64,000 bases of DNA from assembly GCA_003117195.1 (NCBI GenBank), contig BDSI01000024.1:337237-401236 (forward strand), read 5' to 3'. Positions 1-19,295 of the stretch are shown here, piece after piece; the stretch's first letter is position 1; every line of letters starts with the position of its first letter. Below the pieces are notes generated by a model that saw only the letters and a program-made list of their open reading frames with translations, was not told where the DNA came from and searched no databases. This stretch comes from Eudorina sp. 2006-703-Eu-15 (lineage: Eukaryota; Chlorophyta; Chlorophyceae; Chlamydomonadales; Volvocaceae). Both the position numbers and the translations under genes were made by a program.

Positions 1-851
1 GGCGGCACCATCCATTAGCTAACGCCTAACGGTTTGCGGCCAGCCGGCCTGATGGCTGCCGTTAGCCGTTTGCTCGGCCTGCAGGCCCCACCGGACCGAA
101 TATTAAAGCGCCAGAACAGCACATTTATTGTGTCAAAAATTTGATGCATATCAGGTGCAACTGTAGGTACTGAGTGCAAAATGGCGCGATCGTCGCGACA
201 GACAGTTGTTCTGGTTGTCGTGGCGACATGCCTGACATCGCTGGCGAGGTGGGCTGGCACTGAGGATATGACGAACTATGATGACAATACAAACCCTAAA
301 TGAGTAACATATGAAATTATCAATACATACATAGGCATGGCACTTGAGCGCTGCAAGTGTCGGTATGCAACCGTTACCCGTTGTTGCCAGGCCCGCCACG
401 ACATACACTTCAAGGACTCGTTACACAGGGTGCCGCAATTAATAAAATCATAGCATTTGATGCTCAACCGGATAGTAATCCGCTAAATAGCATGTACATG
501 GCTTTTTCCCCGTTGCAGTGCGTACGTGCAGTACCCGCTTGGCACTTCCAACTCGCTGATTTACGCGCCGAAGGTAAAAAGAACGTTTTGTTACGGGCGG
601 GCCGGTATACAGTTCAAGCATGGCATGTAATTGTCTGCACACCGTTGTCGCTCTCCTCGTGACTGCCCCGCTCTGCTCCCTTTCCTGTGCTAATAAAAAC
701 CTCTAGCTACCGCATACACCCTGCTGGGACCTGTGCCTACGTTTCCTGACTTGTAAACCGTGTCCATGCTTGTACCATTCCTACCTTCCATTCCTTCCTT
801 CCATCCTTATCATCACAAACATCACTCCCACCATGCTCCGTCGCATCCCAG
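1..851. other. Upstream region, no gene recognised
   Basis: No conserved peptide is recognisable here. The first exon(s) of the DUF1254 gene, including its start codon, should lie in this stretch or to the left of the window, because the first recognisable exon is in frame with a stop at 747 and has no ATG before its coding segment. Open frames here are short and overlap on both strands. Confidence 0.4.
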
Positions 852-7806
<6,955 letters not shown>

Positions 7807-10074
7807 GTAGTAGAACCGTAGCAAGTGCTGCGTGCATGCCGGGTCTATCTGGTCGTCGCATTACTGAGGCCGCTGTGGAGCGCCGCGTGTTGAAGTCCGC
7901 ACCCAGCCCGCCCGCAGAGCGATCTGCTTTCTTACCTGCACTTACCTGCGGCTGCGGACTTAGCTAGCTACAGGCCCTCGGCCCACGCACTCGGCTTGTC
8001 GACTTCTGCACGCATGGCGCGTACGTCGCCCGGATAAGGGCTGATGCGGGCATCTCGTCCATGTACCATAACAGCTAGCTGTGCACACACCGGTCCTAGT
8101 ACCATAACAACAGCTGTGCACACATACACCAACCCGTCAACATAACAGCGGAGTCCACTGTGTGTAACATCAATAACAATAACAGCTGTGCGCACACCAT
8201 GTAACAATGTGTGGTTTATGCAGTGTGAAATGCGGTGGGGAAGCTACGGCTATCGGCGACAGCCGGCACGGTCCACTGCTGTAACATTGATAATAATGTA
8301 ACAGTACGCCAAGAACAACGCACTCAAACAGCACGCAGATGTAACGATTGGTTCGCGGTTAGCGCTGTCGGTGTTACCGTACCATGGTTATTGCATGACT
8401 GCGTGCGCGACATTGGACGGGCTCCATACGTCCGCCGTCGGCAGGGCAGGGCATGCTTGCCGGCGCCTGCAAATGTATGTGGCTGTCACGCAGCACGCCG
8501 TCGCTGAGCATACCGTACACAGCTATCTGGGCCCGTTAGAACATCCGGTCGGGATACGGGTCCACCTTGTAACGGTTACATTACATTACACAGGGCCAGT
8601 CTTCCGGGCACCCACCCGCCCGCCCGTTCCGGCCTATCTCCAGCACTTTGAGGTGAGTTCGGGTATTATTAGATCCAGACAGCATCCGCAGCAGCAGGGC
8701 CCAGACCGCAAATGTGCGAACAAGTACAGACACGGCCACTACGGCTTCAAAGGTACCTTGAAGCGGGTGATTTTCCTCCGTGAGAGCCATACAAAAGCTA
8801 GAGCCAAGGCAGGCCTCCACTAACCTGCCGCTGTCGGTACAACCGCAGCCCCGGAGCAGTCGGGTGGGTAGAGCCGGGTCACCACTCACGCTGACACCGG
8901 AGGTAGAAGGGTAGGGCAATGGCATCATCACCCTTGATCCGATTTTTCTGAGTGACCCTCGGCCAACCCTGGCCACCGCATCTTAGAGCTATCTGAACAG
9001 CACAGACAAATTTGGACTTTCCAGGTTTCCCTACAAGCTGACGCGACCCGCTGCGGCCTACCGATCATACTTCTATTATTTGCCCGGGTTGGATTTAGGG
9101 TTCGTGCATGCAGCGCATGCCCGGACCTGCCACGACAAGTAAGTGACGCTAATATTGAAAGGTGCAATAATGCTGCGGGATCTGTCGCTGTCTGTGTCAC
9201 TCCACACTTGCGAAGGGGAATTACGCCGTACCCTGAGAGCAATCGGGAGCAATACCTCGTATTGGGTTCGATACGTCCGTGTGAAGACGATGCCGCAGAT
9301 TATTAACCTTTGGCAAATTAAATATTATGCAATGGATTGAAAATCTGAATAGGACCGGGCAGGACTACCCGAGGCGAAAGCTGCCCGAAGCCCCGAACCA
9401 ACTGACCTGAACTGTGCAACATCCGGTATCAAAAAAGCATGAATCCTTGCTTACATCGTAAATTACTCAGAATATCATGGCGGGGCGCCGTGGCACGCGT
9501 TGATTGTGCCTTCCGATAATGTGCTGCCTGTCGTGATGAGTGCGACAGCCGAACGACTTATGCCACGCAAGCCTCAGTAAATATGCAGTATTAATTATGA
9601 TCAAATGATTGGGCTAGTTATTTTGTCACACGCTTTAGCAGGCAAGGATTGTTCTGTGACAACGACATGACCGTACTGAGATCAATCGTCTCATTGACCT
9701 TGACCTATCTGTTCATCAGGCAGCTACGTACAGCGTTTTTACCACAGAACCTTGAGGTTCCCTATGCGGGAAAGTATCGTTTCTGCCTTACCATCGATCG
9801 GTGCTGGTAACGGACAAGTCCGTACCTCGGTGCAACAAAATAGCATAATTTTGCAGTGACATTCTTGAATCACTTCTGTGGCTTGACTACTTTAGTCGAC
9901 ATCACAGTACGTCAAAACTGTTCTAGCGGTTATCTGGGGATACGGCAAAATCATCGAAGACGGCGAAAATCGTGTGAGGGTTGTCATTCCTCGATGCGAC
10001 TCATCCTATTGTAGCAATTAAACAACTTCAACACAATATTATTATGTCAATCTCTTTAGTTCTGCGCTAGGCGT
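7807..10074. other. Intergenic region between DUF1254 gene and HSP101
   Basis: No conserved coding segment was found. 8060-8290 holds several diverged units like TAACAACAGCTGTGCACACA. TGTAA motifs at 8163 and 8198 could serve as poly(A) signals for the DUF1254 gene. From about 9340 the sequence becomes visibly AT-richer, as expected for a promoter-proximal region. Confidence 0.6.
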
Positions 10075-10126
10075 TTCGCGACGTTTCTGGACTGGGGGGA
10101 ATGCAAACGAGGATTCGTGAAGGTTT
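10075..10126. promoter_or_regulatory. Heat-shock element cluster upstream of HSP101
   Basis: 10075-10092 reads TTCGCGACGTTTCTGGAC: TTC and GA(C) units alternate exactly every 5 bp (TTCnnGAnnnTTCnnGA). 10114-10126 reads TTCGTGAAGGTTT, a TTCnnGAAnnTT(T) element. Both lie 236-287 bp upstream of the HSP101 start codon. This arrangement is the binding site of trimeric heat-shock factor and fits the downstream gene. No convincing TATA box was seen between these sites and the ATG. Confidence 0.75.
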
Positions 10127-10361
10127 ACTTGCGTGTTACAGATCTAGTATTTGATAGTTTTAAGTCGGACCCGGCTGCGCCACCTCCATGAATCGCCTTT
10201 GACTATCGCCTGATCCCGGAGTGCACGGCAGTTTCGTGATCACGAGCTTATTAACCATAGAGTGCCCATTTGAATTCATCAGCCCAATCTTATCCTGATT
10301 GCATAGGTCTATTCTCTTATAGCTCCGGAATATCTCTCGTGTGTTTGATTGTGACAGCGAA

Positions 10362-13300
10362 ATGGGCTTCGATCCAAAGAAGGCGACCGAGAAGGTCAAT
10401 GAAGTGATCAATTCCTCTATCAACCTTGCTCAAGAGGAGTCGCATGCTACCCTGACACCGCTCCATTTGGCCGTTGTTTTGTTCGAGGTGCGTCCGATGA
10501 TGTTGCATTGGCTCAGCAAGACACACTTGCCATGCCAAACCCAGTTATCAAAGCTCGCTTGTTGGAAATAAGCGTTCAATTTTCAGCTGCGTCTACATCC
10601 TCCAGCCAAGTGGCCTGAGGCGCAGGACATCGGAGTCGGTGCTCACTTCTTTTCGCACGACTGGCCAACCCTTTCTCCTGTGGCAGGAGCCGCAAGGTAT
10701 CGCTCGGAGCGTGGCATCGCGGGTCGGCGGCGATGCGGCCTGGCAGAGCTGCACCCGAGTGCTCCGCAAAAAGCTGGGCAAGCTGCCCAAGGTCCAGCCG
10801 GCCCCAGACCATGTGGCACCCGGTCGCGAGCTGACCAAGATGTTGGCGGCTGCCGCGAAGCTCCAGAAGGATCGCGGCGATTCGTACCTCGGAGTGGACA
10901 CACTCCTGTCGGCCGTGGTACGTTGCCTCATCCACCTAACGGTTGGGAATGTCAACAGGGCAGCTCCCGTCTCAGTTGGGCCCCAGCGGCTACCCATGTG
11001 GGTCACAGCCCAAGGTCATCAACCCGAAATGCCCGTGGTCCTAGGCCTGAGTGCACCCCTTAAGCGGACTTTGAAATCTTAGACGCAGCCAAACTTTCCG
11101 TTCTGTCGAATCCCGTCTCGCGCACCCGGCGACGCCGACTGCTGCGGTCTGCCGTTGCCCCACTCTCACGGAAACCCTTGACTCCACCCGTCCCGGCACT
11201 GGTCAACGGTCCGCCTTTCCAGATCGCGTCCACCGAAGTGGCCGACGCGCTCGCCGAGACGGGTGTCAGCAAGGGCCAGCTGGAGACGGCGCTGGCGGAA
11301 GTACGACAGACCAGCGGCAACGGCCCTGTCGACTCGCAGACCGGCGACGCCAACTTCGATGCGCTGTCGAAGTACGGCACGGATCTGACGGCCAACGCGG
11401 CGCGGGCCGACCCCGTCATCGGCCGCGATGACGAGATCCGGCGCGTGGTGCGCGTGCTGTGCCGCCGCACCAAGAACAACCCCGTGCTGATCGGCGAGCC
11501 GGGGGTGGGCAAGACGGCCATCGTGGAGGGCCTGGCACAACGCATCGTCAAGGTGGGGTGCGGCAATGTCACGACGAGGGACGGGGGCCTCTCTACAGCC
11601 CATTGGACTGCGCGGTGTTTGCGCACTCCTGTGAAGAAGTGTGTCCGTTTTACACAAAGCTACCAAGCATGGCTGGTTTGTTACCAACTGGTAAAACGTT
11701 GAATGGACCGCATGACGCTGTCATACAGGACAGGCGGTCTTGGGGAGAGTCCCCACGCCCCAGCCCCTCCTCGGCCGCACTTGACCCTTTGCTTGCCATC
11801 CCCCTAGCTGTCCCTGCGTCCCGGTGATGTGGGGTTATAAGCATACATAAGCATACGCAAATATATACCCACATAGATATGTACCTACCCAACGTCCTCC
11901 GCTTCTTTTTTCCCCACTTCCTCTCGCACTCCCCAGGGTGACGTGCCCGAGACGCTCCGCGGTGTGAAGCTCATCTCCCTGGACATGGGCGCCCTGGTGG
12001 CGGGGGCAAAGTACCGGGGCGAGTTCGAGGAGCGGCTCAAGGCGGTGCTCACCGAGGTTCAGTCGCAGCAGGTACGTAGATGTAGCACCCACGGCACTGT
12101 ACGGAAATGGCGAACAGATCACCTCCGGCCCGTGTACCTGGCTGCGCTCGCTGGTCGTCCACAGGGGCTGTGCTGAATGCATATGTGCTGTCTGGCCAGT
12201 AAGGAAGGTCGCATCGGCGTGCGCCGAGCTCCTCCAGGGACGCTACTGTCTTAAGGAACCAGATAAGACAAGGGAAAGAATCCTCGCAACATGTTACATG
12301 TCTTGGATTGTTTTTATGCGTGTGGAGGCACAGGCACATCGCGCTCGCTGATCGACCCAACCAACCCCACTTATAACCTTTGCAAGCACACCTAGTGACC
12401 CCAAACGCACGTTCCGACCCGCTAAACCTCCCCTCCCCCGTGGGTACACCACCCCCGCGTCCCCCCGCAGGGAAAGGTGGTACTCTTCATCGACGAGCTG
12501 CACCTGGTCCTGGGCGCGGGCAAGTCGGGCGACTCCGCCATGGACGCCGCCAACCTGCTCAAGCCGCTGCTGGCGCGCGGGGAGCTGCGCTGCATCGGCG
12601 CCACCACGCTGGCCGAGTACCGCGAGCACATCGAGAAGGACGCGGCCTTCGAGCGCCGCTTCCAACAGGTAGGTATGTGTACAAAAAGGAAGTCCAGCGT
12701 AACAGTCGGGCGACGGAACTAGAGGACACAGGTATGTGTGTGTTTAAAGAGAAGCCCACCCAGAAGCGCCCAGGAATGTGTGTGTGCTAGAGGTTGCGCA
12801 GCGCCCGCATACCACCCCCGCCCGACCCGACCCGACCCGAGCCCAACCTATTCGCGTGCATCCGCGCACCGAACCTGTTACGTTCTTACGTAATTTTTGC
12901 GCAACCCCATGGGTAGTTACCCCTCTTTCGCACCTTCCTCTTTCGCACCTTTCTCCGTTTCTCGCCATTCGAGACGGCGTCAATTGACAGAGCGTAACTT
13001 CAAGACTCAGCCTCCAGACGGATACCATGTCGACCCGTCCGATGGGCGTCCATGACCTCTAATGGCCGCTCATCGATGCCCTCCCCACCCGCGCGCCGAG
13101 TGTAGGTGCTTGTGAAGGAGCCCAGTGTGGCGGACACGGTGGCCATCCTGCGCGGCATCAAGGAGCGCTACGAGAGCCACCACGGAGTGCACATCACGGA
13201 CCGGGCGCTGGTGGTGGCGGCCGAGCTGTCCGACCGCTACATCACCACCCGCTTCCTGCCCGACAAGGTGAAGAGCGAACGGGGGGACGGTGTGCGCGCG

Positions 13301-16300
13301 CGTGTGTTCAGACACGAAACCCAGCCTGGTGGCCCAAGCCAGTTACCATAATACCCAAACCAATTACTATTGTACCTATCACAGGAATGTCCAAATAAAG
13401 TTATCAGCAAATGGAGAATATGTACGTATGTGTGCTTGCGTATTCTTCGTCGGGATGGGTTGCGTGGTGGCTTGCTAGGGTTGCTGTCTGCGTCACGCAC
13501 CCACGCGCGCTGCCCTGACCCCGCCATCGCTGACTTTTCCGGCCCCCCCATCTTGGGTGACCCACGGGTCGCCTCCAGGCCATCGACCTGGTGGACGAGG
13601 CCTGCGCCAACATGCGCGTGCAGCTGGACTCCAAGCCCGAGCAGCTGGACCTGCTGGAGCGCCAGCGCACCCGGCTGCAGGTAGGGCGGGGCGGGGCGGG
13701 GCGGGGCGGCGCAGCGCGCAACTCGCATGGGGTTTAGGGTTTTGCGGCGCATCGTGAGGATTACGGTGCTGGGGATGGTGTGGTCAATCCCTTCGTTGCT
13801 TGTCATTACGTTGTAAAAATCAAGTTTTTCAATTATGTTGGTTGTCTCCATATGCTAGTAATCATGTTGCTGGTGTTGCTTGTCTGGATGTCGCCAAGCT
13901 CGCGCCCTTTGGACCCGCGCCCCGCCGCTCGAAACCCTCCGCAGGTGGAGAAGGAGGCCCTGACCAAGGAGAAGGACGCGCTCAGCAAGAAGCGCCTGGC
14001 CGAGGTGGAGAAGGAGCTGGCGGCACTGGAGGACCAGCTGCGGCCGCTGCTGCTGCGCTACCAGCAGGAGCGCTCGCGGCTGGAGGAGTTGCGCAAGCTG
14101 GTGCAGAAGCGCGACGAGATCTTGGTCAACATCCAGCTGGCGGAGCAGCACAACAACCTGGCGCGCATTGCGGTACGTTTTAAGGATTATGGATACGGCT
14201 GTACGGATTATAAGTTGGTGGCCGGACCGCGCGGCCCCCGCGCAGCCGCGTGCTCGTGGTCGCGAGCGGCTTGAGGGGAGGGGGGCGGGGAGGATGAATC
14301 CACACACGAGGCGCCTCCCTGCACTCATCCTGGTGCCGTACAATTCTTGTCGTACAGGATCTGCGGTACGGCGCCCTGCCGGAGGTGGAGGAACGCATCA
14401 AGAGCGTCCGTGCCTCGCAGCCCGCGGACGCGATGCTGTCCGAGGAAGTGGGCACCGAGGTGGGCGCCCGCCGGGTGGAGCGTGGTGGTGCTCAGCGGGT
14501 TGGGGTCCGGGCTCCGAGGGGTGCTAGGCGGGATGCAGCATGCAGGGATGGGAGACATCGTGCATTGCGTGTGAATGAGCACACGGTTGTTGGATTCACG
14601 GTTCCGCTGTTCGCGCCGCTCGTTCTCGTGCGCGCCCCCGCCCCCCCAGGAGATCGCTACCGTGGTCGCCCGCTGGACGGGCATCCCCGTGTCCCGTCTG
14701 CGGCAGTCGGAGCGCGAGAAGCTTCTGGAGCTGCGGCAGGAGCTGCAGAAGCGCGTGTGCGGGCAGGACGCGGCGGTGGCGGCGGTGGCGGACGCGGTGC
14801 TGCGCAGCCGCGCGGGCCTGGCGGCGCGCAGCCGCGGCAGCAGCTTCCTGTTCCTGGGCCCCACGGGTGTCGGCAAGACGGAGCTGGCGAAGGCGCTGGC
14901 GCAGCTGCTCTTTGACGATGAGAAGATGATGGTGGGTCCAACAGAGCCCAGGGCCTTCCGTGCGTCCCCACCCGCACCACCAACCGCGTGAATGCCCAGC
15001 CCGCATGGTTGCCAGCCCGCGTATGTAATCGCCATGCCGCGTTATCGCCATGGCCCTCCCCCACGTCCGCAGATCCGCATCGATATGGGCGAGTACATGG
15101 AGCGGCACAGCGTCAGCCGCCTCATCGGCGCGCCGCCGGGTTACGTGGGCCACGACGAGGGCGGCCAGCTGACAGAGGCCGTCCGGCGCCGGCCGTACAG
15201 TGTCGTACTCTTCGACGAGGTCGAAAAGGTAAGGCGTGGTGATGCAGACGCTGATGACGATGATGCTGTCCCGCTACTTTAATCTCTCTCATCACCACGA
15301 GAAAGGCGTCTATGGTATGTGTGGGTCTAGTACAGGCGGTAGCATCGAGTGGGACCTTGTTCCTGCTGCTGATGATGATTCTATTGCAGCAGGTTTACGT
15401 GCCAAGCGCCGGCGCCATCATGTCTACTCGGCCCAAATTCTCTCTGGCCCCGTTGAGGCATGCCTCCAGTCATGTCCCCTGAGACCGTCTCCCTCAAGCA
15501 GCACCCGCACTGTCCCTTCCTTTTGCCCGGCAACGCTGCACGCGCCTCAGCCCCGCCTATATCTCCCTGGGCGCCCCTCCCTCCCTCCCGCCCCGCCCCT
15601 ACCCATCCCTCCCTCCCGCCCCGCCCCTGCCCATCCCTCCCTCCCGCCCCGGCCCCCCCCCCTCGACCCCGGCAGGCCCACGCCGAGGTGTTCAACGTGC
15701 TGCTGTCCATCCTGGACGACGGCCGCGTGACCGACTCCAAGGGCCGCACCGTCAACTTCGCCAATACCGTCATCATCCTCACCTCCAACCTCGGCTCTGA
15801 CGCGCTGCTTCAGGCCGCCCAGAAAGTCTACGCCGGCCAGGCCGTGGGCTCCGCCGCAGACCCCTACAAGGATGCCAAGGCCGCGGTCATGACCGCCGTG
15901 CGCCGCTTCTTCCGGCCCGAGTTCCTCAACCGCCTTGACGACATCGTGATGTTCGAGCCCCTGCGCCCCGACCAGCTGACCCGCATCGCGGGCCTCATGG
16001 GCAAGGAGCTAGCGGTCCGACTGACGCCGCGCAACATCGGGCTCACCTTCACCGACGCCGCGCTCGACTACTCCGTCAAGCAGGCGTACGACCCCGAGTA
16101 CGGCGCGCGTCCGCTGCGCCGCTGGATGGAGCACACGGTGGTGACGGAGCTGAGCCGCATGATCGTGGGCGGCAAGCTGGCGGACAACAGCGACGTGGTG
16201 GTGGATGTGGCCCCCGGCGGCGAGGGCTTCGACTACCGCGTCACGCCAAAGCCGGGCGGCGAAGGCGGCGCGGCGGGCTTCGCCAGCGGGCCCTCGGCGG

Positions 16301-16371
16301 CGGAGCTGCTGATGAAGCGCGCGCGACCGGAGGCGCAGAGCATGGACCTGGACGATGAGGAGGACTACTAG
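10362..16371 (+). CDS. HSP101: HSP101 / ClpB cytosolic disaggregase
   Basis: Exons: 10362-10487, 10687-10917, 11223-11552, 11937-12071, 12471-12668, 13106-13267, 13579-13680, 13945-14172, 14358-14459, 14650-14931, 15073-15228, 15676-16371. The product is 915 residues, against about 911 in plant HSP101. It is a hexameric AAA+ disaggregase that threads aggregated proteins after heat stress. Features: Clp N-domain (about 1-150); NBD1 Walker A GEPGVGKT (210-217), Walker B LFIDE, pore loop AKYRG, arginine-finger segment FERRF; coiled middle domain (about 400-530); NBD2 Walker A GPTGVGKT (608-615), pore loop GYVG, Walker [15 protein letters not shown], sensor-2 GARPLRR. The protein starts [15 protein letters not shown] directly at the N-domain, with no transit peptide, and ends in acidic MDLDDEEDY, both pointing to the cytosolic/nuclear HSP101 type rather than plastid or mitochondrial ClpB. 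Every intron is in phase 0. Confidence 0.97.
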
Positions 16372-16410
16372 GGGGCTGGAATCCGGATCCAAATCGAAAG
16401 AGGATGCGGA

Positions 16411-16485
16411 TGTAAACCGTGGATCTATCGGGACGGGGGGGATCCTGGCGGCATAAGCGCTGTGGATGAATGCTTTTTTTTGTAA
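16411..16485 (+). terminator. HSP101 poly(A) signals (TGTAA)
   Basis: TGTAA occurs at 16411-16415 and 16481-16485, 40 and 110 bases after the HSP101 stop. TGTAA is the usual algal polyadenylation signal in Chlamydomonadales. Confidence 0.6.
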
Positions 16486-16930
16486 GAATGGGGATTGATG
16501 TGGAAATGGAGTCAGAGCGAGGGCCTGCAGAAGACCACGCTGTGGCTGCCATGCCAGCTAGCCATGGTCGAAGGAATACCGAAGTTGATTGCTTGTGAGA
16601 TGTCGAGGCAGAGGCAGGAGCAGAGCAAGTAGTGGTAGTAGGCGGCAGGGCCAGGGACCAGGGGCCGGCTGATGACGGCACGAGGGGCTCAGCCGGATGA
16701 TGGTGATATCTCAAGGGGACATGGCTCTCTGCGACATCGATGTGGACTGATGCCGCCATGTGCCGCCGGGGAGTGACCAAGCTAGCTGCGGACTGTCGCC
16801 GCCCCAAGTACATCGGGTACAGGCGTTGGTTCGGGCCTTGTATGACAAAAAAAGTGACAGCAGGAGGCTGCGTGTTCCGTGTGTGATTGTGTGCGTGAAG
16901 CGATGAACCCGCGATTCAGTGTGTGCTAGA

Positions 16931-16974
<44 letters not shown>

Positions 16975-18035
16975 ACGTGAGTGCGCTCCGGGATTTGAGT
17001 GGCGAATGAAGCAGGGAGTCGGTCGGCTGATGTGCGGGCGTGCTTTCTACACGTCCACAGGACTGCGTCCACTGACCTGGGCAGGCCCGGGGAGCGAGGC
17101 GTAGGGCGCTAGCTAGTTGCCGCGGGATCTGTTCGACAGCGGAACCCATCGGTCAGGATGTATGTGTCCGACTGTCCGTGGTACGTGCGGCTTGTGCACT
17201 TGTGTGACGCACGCGGTCCGTGCGCCCCGCCCCGTCCGGGCAATTTCTTTTCTGCGGATCAATCCTGCGGTTGTAGCGGTTGAGAGCGGTTGAAGGGTCG
17301 GTCCTCACCAGGTATGTAGGACGACCAGGTTAAACATGCGCTCGCTCTGCGAGTCGTTGTGAGTCGTTGCGGTCATGTCCATCGCAGTGGTGTAACACCT
17401 TGCTTATCCTGGGCAGCTTGAAAACTGTGATACATGCATGCATGACGCCATCCGACCGTGCCAGTCCCATTCTTCATTCATGAACATCCACCACTTGCAA
17501 CTACCCGTACACGGACCCCACATGTCGGAGAGGGCCGTAGCCATGCCCCTTGGCGCCTTCCACCACTGCGGATGGGTCCAACCTGTCCAGCCACATACAC
17601 CGACACCTGGTGCACTCCGTCGCTGGTGCACTCCGCCGCTGGTGCAAGGGCTGGCCGTCAGGACTCGCCAGTACTCCCAACACATTCACTCCCTCATCAC
17701 TACCGTACGTTCAGCTGGTGGACCCCCCACAAGTCAAACTGAAAAGAGCCCGGCGAGACGTGTGCCATGCCTCCCCGTGGACAGCTTCGGCAGGCCTAGT
17801 GGCCGACACGTAAACCTAGGGGTTCAGTCGACCGACACAGTCGAACAACTGTGAATCTAGACTACACCACACGGCCCATAGCACGCATAAGGAGGGGCCT
17901 ATGGTGAACCGAGCCTGCAGAGCTGAACGTAAACGACGAACGCCTCACTGCAAGCAACGTCCGCATGGTGTATTATCCACCATCGATACCATGCAACACG
18001 CAATATATGCCCGCACAAAAACATACCAATTGTTG
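16486..18035. other. Intergenic region, no gene recognised
   Basis: Contains a (GT)n microsatellite at 16934-16972. Open frames at 17400-17850 overlap on both strands, match nothing I recognise and lack splice-linked continuation. I see no gene here. Confidence 0.6.
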
Positions 18036-18106
18036 GGGAGTTGCGGGAATTGAACCCGCGACCTCTCGCACCCTAAGCGAGAATCATACCACTAGACCAA
18101 ACTCCC
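18036..18106 (-). tRNA. tRNA-Pro(AGG), copy 1
   Basis: On the minus strand the acceptor GGGAGTT pairs with AACTCCC; D-arm GTCTAGTGGTATGATT; anticodon arm CTCGC-TTAGGGT-GCGAG with anticodon AGG; T-arm GCGGG-TTCAATT-CCCGC. It has no intron. An A-run on the plus strand at about 18017 gives a T-run downstream of the gene, a pol III terminator. Confidence 0.95.
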
Positions 18107-19224
18107 TTAAGCATGTCAAATTGGCGTGCGGTGCAAAACAAACGAGTGTACGACGAATTACGTGAAAGCCCAAAGCCTGCTCCATCAGGCGCACTGCTGA
18201 TCTGGCTCACCCGTAGCTGGGCCCGGAACGGAACACCCTTTACCCTGTGGTCAGGGTCACATACAGCACAGCATACGGCGCTCATTCATAAGTGGAGTGC
18301 GAAGTAGTACCGCGTACAGTTGGTATCGAGTCCACTCCAACTATTGCGGACCTGAGGTGTTAGGCAATGGTTAACATTGGTATGATGTTCGGTGGTCCTG
18401 TCGCAAACTAATGACCTGTCGAGTTGCATGCTTTGGACCATCAGGGCTAGGCGTGTGGATGGGGCGACAGTGTGGCAACCCACTGCTCAGGGATGCTGGA
18501 GATAGTAAGCATGGCTGTCAAATGTCGTATACAGTACAGCCCTCACCCACAAGAAGAGCCCAGAGCGCCAGCATCTTGATTAAGTAAGCCTTTGCCGGCT
18601 CTAATTTACTACAGCCCCGCATGCAAGAGCTGAGAAGGGTGGCACAACACGAAGGTGCAAGCAATCCCACCTTGAGCCAACAGTATCGATTTGAATAATG
18701 AATGACCGATCGATTTGTATGCCGCAGCTGATGAATTTACCCACGTATTTGCGGAATCTATCATATCCCGGTTGCAGATACCCATAAACTAGGTAACAGA
18801 GTCAAAGGGAGCCACCAGTAAGCGACTGGAGGCAGGCAGCGACCCAGGCAGCGACTGGACCGGACAACCATGCTCCGAGCATGCTCGCTACCACACCGGG
18901 TGTCTCCGGTGTGCAACCACTAGTGTCCAAGTGCCCCTCTTCACTTGAGTTGCAACTGGCTTGGGTTGCTGATGCTTACTGCTCGCCTGATCACAACCCC
19001 ACCACAACCCCACACAATCACCTGTCATTACAGCCATTGTCTGATTCCCACCTCTCAACGATGCACTCCGGTTATCATGCAAACCTACACCATAAGCCTT
19101 GGAGGCCTCTATCAATTACACACTATGGCGGTAGTGGCCATACTCCCCTGCACTGACTACGCCCTGCGTGTGGAACAAAATGTCAAATGAGCTTCCATTG
19201 ACCCCTCCCAAAACTGTCATGGAG
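18107..19224. other. Spacer between the two tRNA-Pro genes
   Basis: No coding or repeat structure is recognised. The flanks of the two identical tRNAs do not look alike, so the duplication, if local, is old outside the tRNA itself. Confidence 0.6.
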
Positions 19225-19295
19225 GGGAGTTGCGGGAATTGAACCCGCGACCTCTCGCACCCTAAGCGAGAATCATACCACTAGACCAAACTCCC
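19225..19295 (-). tRNA. tRNA-Pro(AGG), copy 2
   Basis: Identical over all 71 bases to the copy at 18036-18106 and in the same orientation. A CCAAAA stretch just left of the gene gives TTTT downstream on the minus strand as terminator. Confidence 0.95.
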
